This document shows, piece by piece, positions 63,401 through 64,000 of a DNA stretch of 64,000 bases. Origin of the DNA: Pipra filicauda (lineage: Eukaryota; Chordata; Aves; Passeriformes; Pipridae); the NCBI RefSeq assembly GCF_003945595.2, contig NW_024104357.1:1054001-1118000 (forward strand). The letters run 5' to 3'. Under the pieces are notes generated by a model. That model was not told the origin of the DNA and made no database searches. It worked only from the letters and a program-made list of their open reading frames with translations. Numbering within the stretch: the stretch's first letter is position 1; each line of letters starts with the position of its first letter. The translations under genes were made by a program, and so were the position numbers.

Positions 63401-64000
63401 TTTCTGATCTCCTGTTTTATCTCTGCAATTAGCTATCAGGATAAAAGTATTTTATATTTGTTTGCATTAGTTAAGATATGTTAGATTAATTAAAGATACA
63501 ACCAGAAGACCAATTGCTATTATAACTATTATTTGCACAAGACAGCCCAGTTATCATCCTTAAAATTACTTTATTCCACAACTCCTTCACAACACCAAAT
63601 ACTACAATTGTTTTGGATTGAAAACTTCCAAAATATTCCAATAATTTCAAAAAAAAGTGACACTATAGACTCATATGAAAATAATTTTTGATTGAGAGAA
63701 TAGGGGAAAAAAAGCTAAACAAACATTCAGATAGACTTGCAACAGATGAAATGCAAGAGGAAAATTATTAACAGTAATAAGGCTTTCTTTACCTGACAGA
63801 TTTATAGCTATTCAGTGAAAACTGTGTATTTTGAAAGGTTAAGTAAAAGATTAGCTACTGGGAAAATTATACTGTAGTTCTGATATTTGAAAAGAAAAAA
63901 ACCAAACCAAGCAAAATCCAGATATGGATCAGTTCCAGCAGTTTTACCAAAGCACAATGATCAATCTGTTGATCTCTTTTTTGCATCTGTTGTATTGCAT
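48320..64000 (-). CDS. CCDC39: CCDC39, coiled-coil domain containing 39 (3' part: end of exon 6 to exon 20)
   Basis: Reading from the right edge, exons are 63948-64000 (partial), 63241-63432, 61538-61641, 61085-61217, 58012-58206, 57164-57328, 55786-55923, 54335-54543, 53251-53374, 51905-52064, 51042-51148, 49701-49841, 49386-49565, 49085-49155 and 48320-48482. They give one open frame of about 710 residues ending in TAA, collinear with human CCDC39 from about residue 230 to the end (941 aa). All introns are GT-AG and phases match. The product is almost continuous coiled coil with a Ser-rich tail. With CCDC40 it forms the 96-nm axonemal ruler that positions inner dynein arms, radial spokes and the nexin-dynein regulatory complex; human loss causes primary ciliary dyskinesia (established knowledge). 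Exon numbers follow the human 20-exon gene. Promoter and exons 1-5 lie outside the window. Apart from sites listed separately I see nothing in its introns. Confidence 0.94.
49085..49155 (-). CDS. CCDC39: CCDC39 exon 19 (23 aa plus 2 nt)
   Basis: This small exon has acceptor ttttctag|TCCAAT and donor ACCAG|gtaagt. [18 protein letters not shown] aligns with human SGLELPTASTKGSRQSSR. It opens the Ser-rich C-terminal tail. Confidence 0.9.
49386..49565 (-). CDS. CCDC39: CCDC39 exon 18 (60 aa)
   Basis: The acceptor is tttgtgttaag|TGTTCC and the donor AACCAG|gtgagc. It contains [20 protein letters not shown] and FQMYFNQ, matching human EEQDIKLREMKQFHKVIDEM and LQTYFQQ. Confidence 0.93.
49701..49841 (-). 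CDS. CCDC39: CCDC39 exon 17 (47 aa)
   Basis: The acceptor is gaatttgcag|AGCATG and the donor AAACAG|gtttgt. It ends [15 protein letters not shown]; human has [15 protein letters not shown]. The GTTTGT donor is a weak 5' splice site. Confidence 0.93.
51042..51148 (-). CDS. CCDC39: CCDC39 exon 16 (35 aa plus 2 nt)
   Basis: The acceptor is gggatcacag|GTGAGG and the donor CTCCAG|gtaaaa. It encodes [20 protein letters not shown], matching human [20 protein letters not shown]. The exon starts with GTGAGG, itself donor-like, but phase with exon 15 supports this acceptor. Confidence 0.9.
51905..52064 (-). CDS. CCDC39: CCDC39 exon 15 (53 aa plus 1 nt)
   Basis: The acceptor is ttgctttcag|GCTGCA and the donor GACAA|gtatgt. 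It contains [20 protein letters not shown], nearly identical to human KAEKEIYALENTLQVLNSCN. Confidence 0.95.
53251..53374 (-). CDS. CCDC39: CCDC39 exon 14 (41 aa)
   Basis: The acceptor is caaatcag|TGCTGA and the donor ATTAAG|gtattt. It encodes [20 protein letters not shown] and [16 protein letters not shown]. Human has PPEGEEEKTQAYYVIK, a distinctive block. Confidence 0.94.
54335..54543 (-). CDS. CCDC39: CCDC39 exon 13 (69 aa plus 2 nt)
   Basis: The acceptor is atttattag|GACATG and the donor AGAAG|gtaact. It encodes [20 protein letters not shown] and [20 protein letters not shown], among the most conserved stretches shared with human CCDC39 ([20 protein letters not shown]). Confidence 0.95.
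55786..55923 (-). CDS. CCDC39: CCDC39 exon 12 (46 aa)
   Basis: The acceptor is acattcacag|AATGAT and the donor AAGCAG|gtacag. It contains [20 protein letters not shown], matching human LMTKINELNLFIDRSEKELD. Both ends fall on codon boundaries. Confidence 0.92.
57164..57328 (-). CDS. CCDC39: CCDC39 exon 11 (55 aa)
   Basis: The acceptor is attttaacag|GATTTT and the donor CTTCAG|gtgact. The frame between these sites reads [20 protein letters not shown] and [20 protein letters not shown]. Human has DFHIQQVERRMSRLKGEINS and RKSLEEKKSTCGLLETQIKK. The exon lacks an internal ATG in a suitable place, so a simple start-to-stop scan misses it. Confidence 0.93.
58012..58206 (-). CDS. CCDC39: CCDC39 exon 10 (65 aa)
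   Basis: The acceptor is gttaccag|GAAAAAG and the donor AACCAG|gtaaaa. It contains [20 protein letters not shown] and [15 protein letters not shown], matching human VLFKKAQELQTETMKEKAVL and LDFETLKQQEIMYSQ. Confidence 0.93.
58207..61084 (-). other. CCDC39: CCDC39 intron 9 (largest intron in the window)
   Basis: A 2.9-kb AT-rich intron between exons 9 and 10 with no exon or repeat recognised. The open frame at 60325-60657 on the opposite strand looks like chance. Confidence 0.7.
61085..61217 (-). CDS. CCDC39: CCDC39 exon 9 (44 aa)
   Basis: The acceptor is tttgtttag|ATTAAA and the donor GTTGAG|gtaaaa. The C-terminal half, [20 protein letters not shown], matches human TEKTMSVEEKATNLEDMLKE. The N-terminal half ([14 protein letters not shown]) is diverged but identical in length. 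Confidence 0.9.
61538..61641 (-). CDS. CCDC39: CCDC39 exon 8 (34 aa plus 2 nt)
   Basis: The acceptor is atttattag|CTGGAA and the donor GCCAG|gtaaga. It encodes [20 protein letters not shown], corresponding to human LDSLKATVNRTSSDLEALRK, then a Lys/Gln-rich coiled-coil stretch. Confidence 0.92.
62512..62554. repeat. 22-bp tandem duplication in CCDC39 intron 7
   Basis: The unit agctatccaaagttaaggca(at) occurs twice without a gap, at 62512-62533 and 62534-62554; the second copy lacks the final base. Confidence 0.9.
63241..63432 (-). CDS. CCDC39: CCDC39 exon 7 (64 aa)
   Basis: The acceptor is cctgatag|CTAATT and the donor GATGAG|gtgagg. It encodes [20 protein letters not shown], then [20 protein letters not shown], matching human IKQETREKENLVKEK and EFEKRISVADRKLLKCR. 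Both ends fall on codon boundaries. Confidence 0.93.
63948..64000 (-). CDS. CCDC39: CCDC39 exon 6, 3' part (cut by window edge)
   Basis: On the minus strand the last 53 bases read [16 protein letters not shown] and end TTTG|gtaaaa. Human CCDC39 has IEQMQKRDGDIDNCAL at the corresponding place. The exon start lies beyond the window. Confidence 0.88.

Overview
The window looks like avian nuclear DNA. It is AT-rich and gene-poor apart from one CpG island. Both recognisable transposon remnants are CR1 LINE fragments, reverse-oriented and carrying the CR1-type tail of repeated ATTCTGTG-like octamers. The two genes present, TTC14 and CCDC39, have vertebrate exon structures and are neighbours in other vertebrates, including human chromosome 3q26. 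I cannot name the species; the CR1 content fits a bird and fits mammals poorly.

Layout. Positions 1 to about 38.2 kb are an intergenic desert upstream of TTC14. I recognise no protein-coding exon there. It holds an old CR1 fragment (3.55 kb), short AT microsatellites, a nested inverted repeat (17.9 kb), a 21-bp tandem duplication (22.6 kb), an unassigned cluster of open frames (34.4-36.4 kb) and a few segments with the texture of conserved non-coding DNA. A CR1 ORF2 tail (38.24-38.72 kb) abuts the TTC14 CpG-island promoter (about 38.78-39.6 kb), which contains a canonical G-quadruplex motif.

TTC14 (plus strand, 12 coding exons, 39214-47381) joins into one uninterrupted frame of 786 codons. 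It has an N-terminal region, an S1-type RNA-binding domain, tetratricopeptide repeats, and a long Ser/Arg/Lys-rich tail with an expanded serine tract. All junctions use GT-AG introns with matching phase.

CCDC39 (minus strand) enters from the right edge. Fourteen complete exons, human-equivalent 7 to 20, plus the 3' part of exon 6 lie between 64000 and 48320. They encode about 710 C-terminal residues of the coiled-coil protein that, with CCDC40, forms the 96-nm axonemal ruler of motile cilia. The first quarter of the protein lies beyond the window. The two genes are tail to tail; their inferred poly(A) sites are under about 200 bp apart.

I found no tRNA, rRNA, CRISPR or bacterial-type feature and no convincing new biological system. 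The most useful leads are a consensus 5' splice site directly after an in-frame stop in TTC14 intron 2, the tightly packed convergent gene ends, the CR1/CpG-island junction and the unassigned open-frame cluster at 34.4-36.4 kb. Exon calls rest on splice sites, phase continuity and remembered similarity to the human proteins; no alignment was run.
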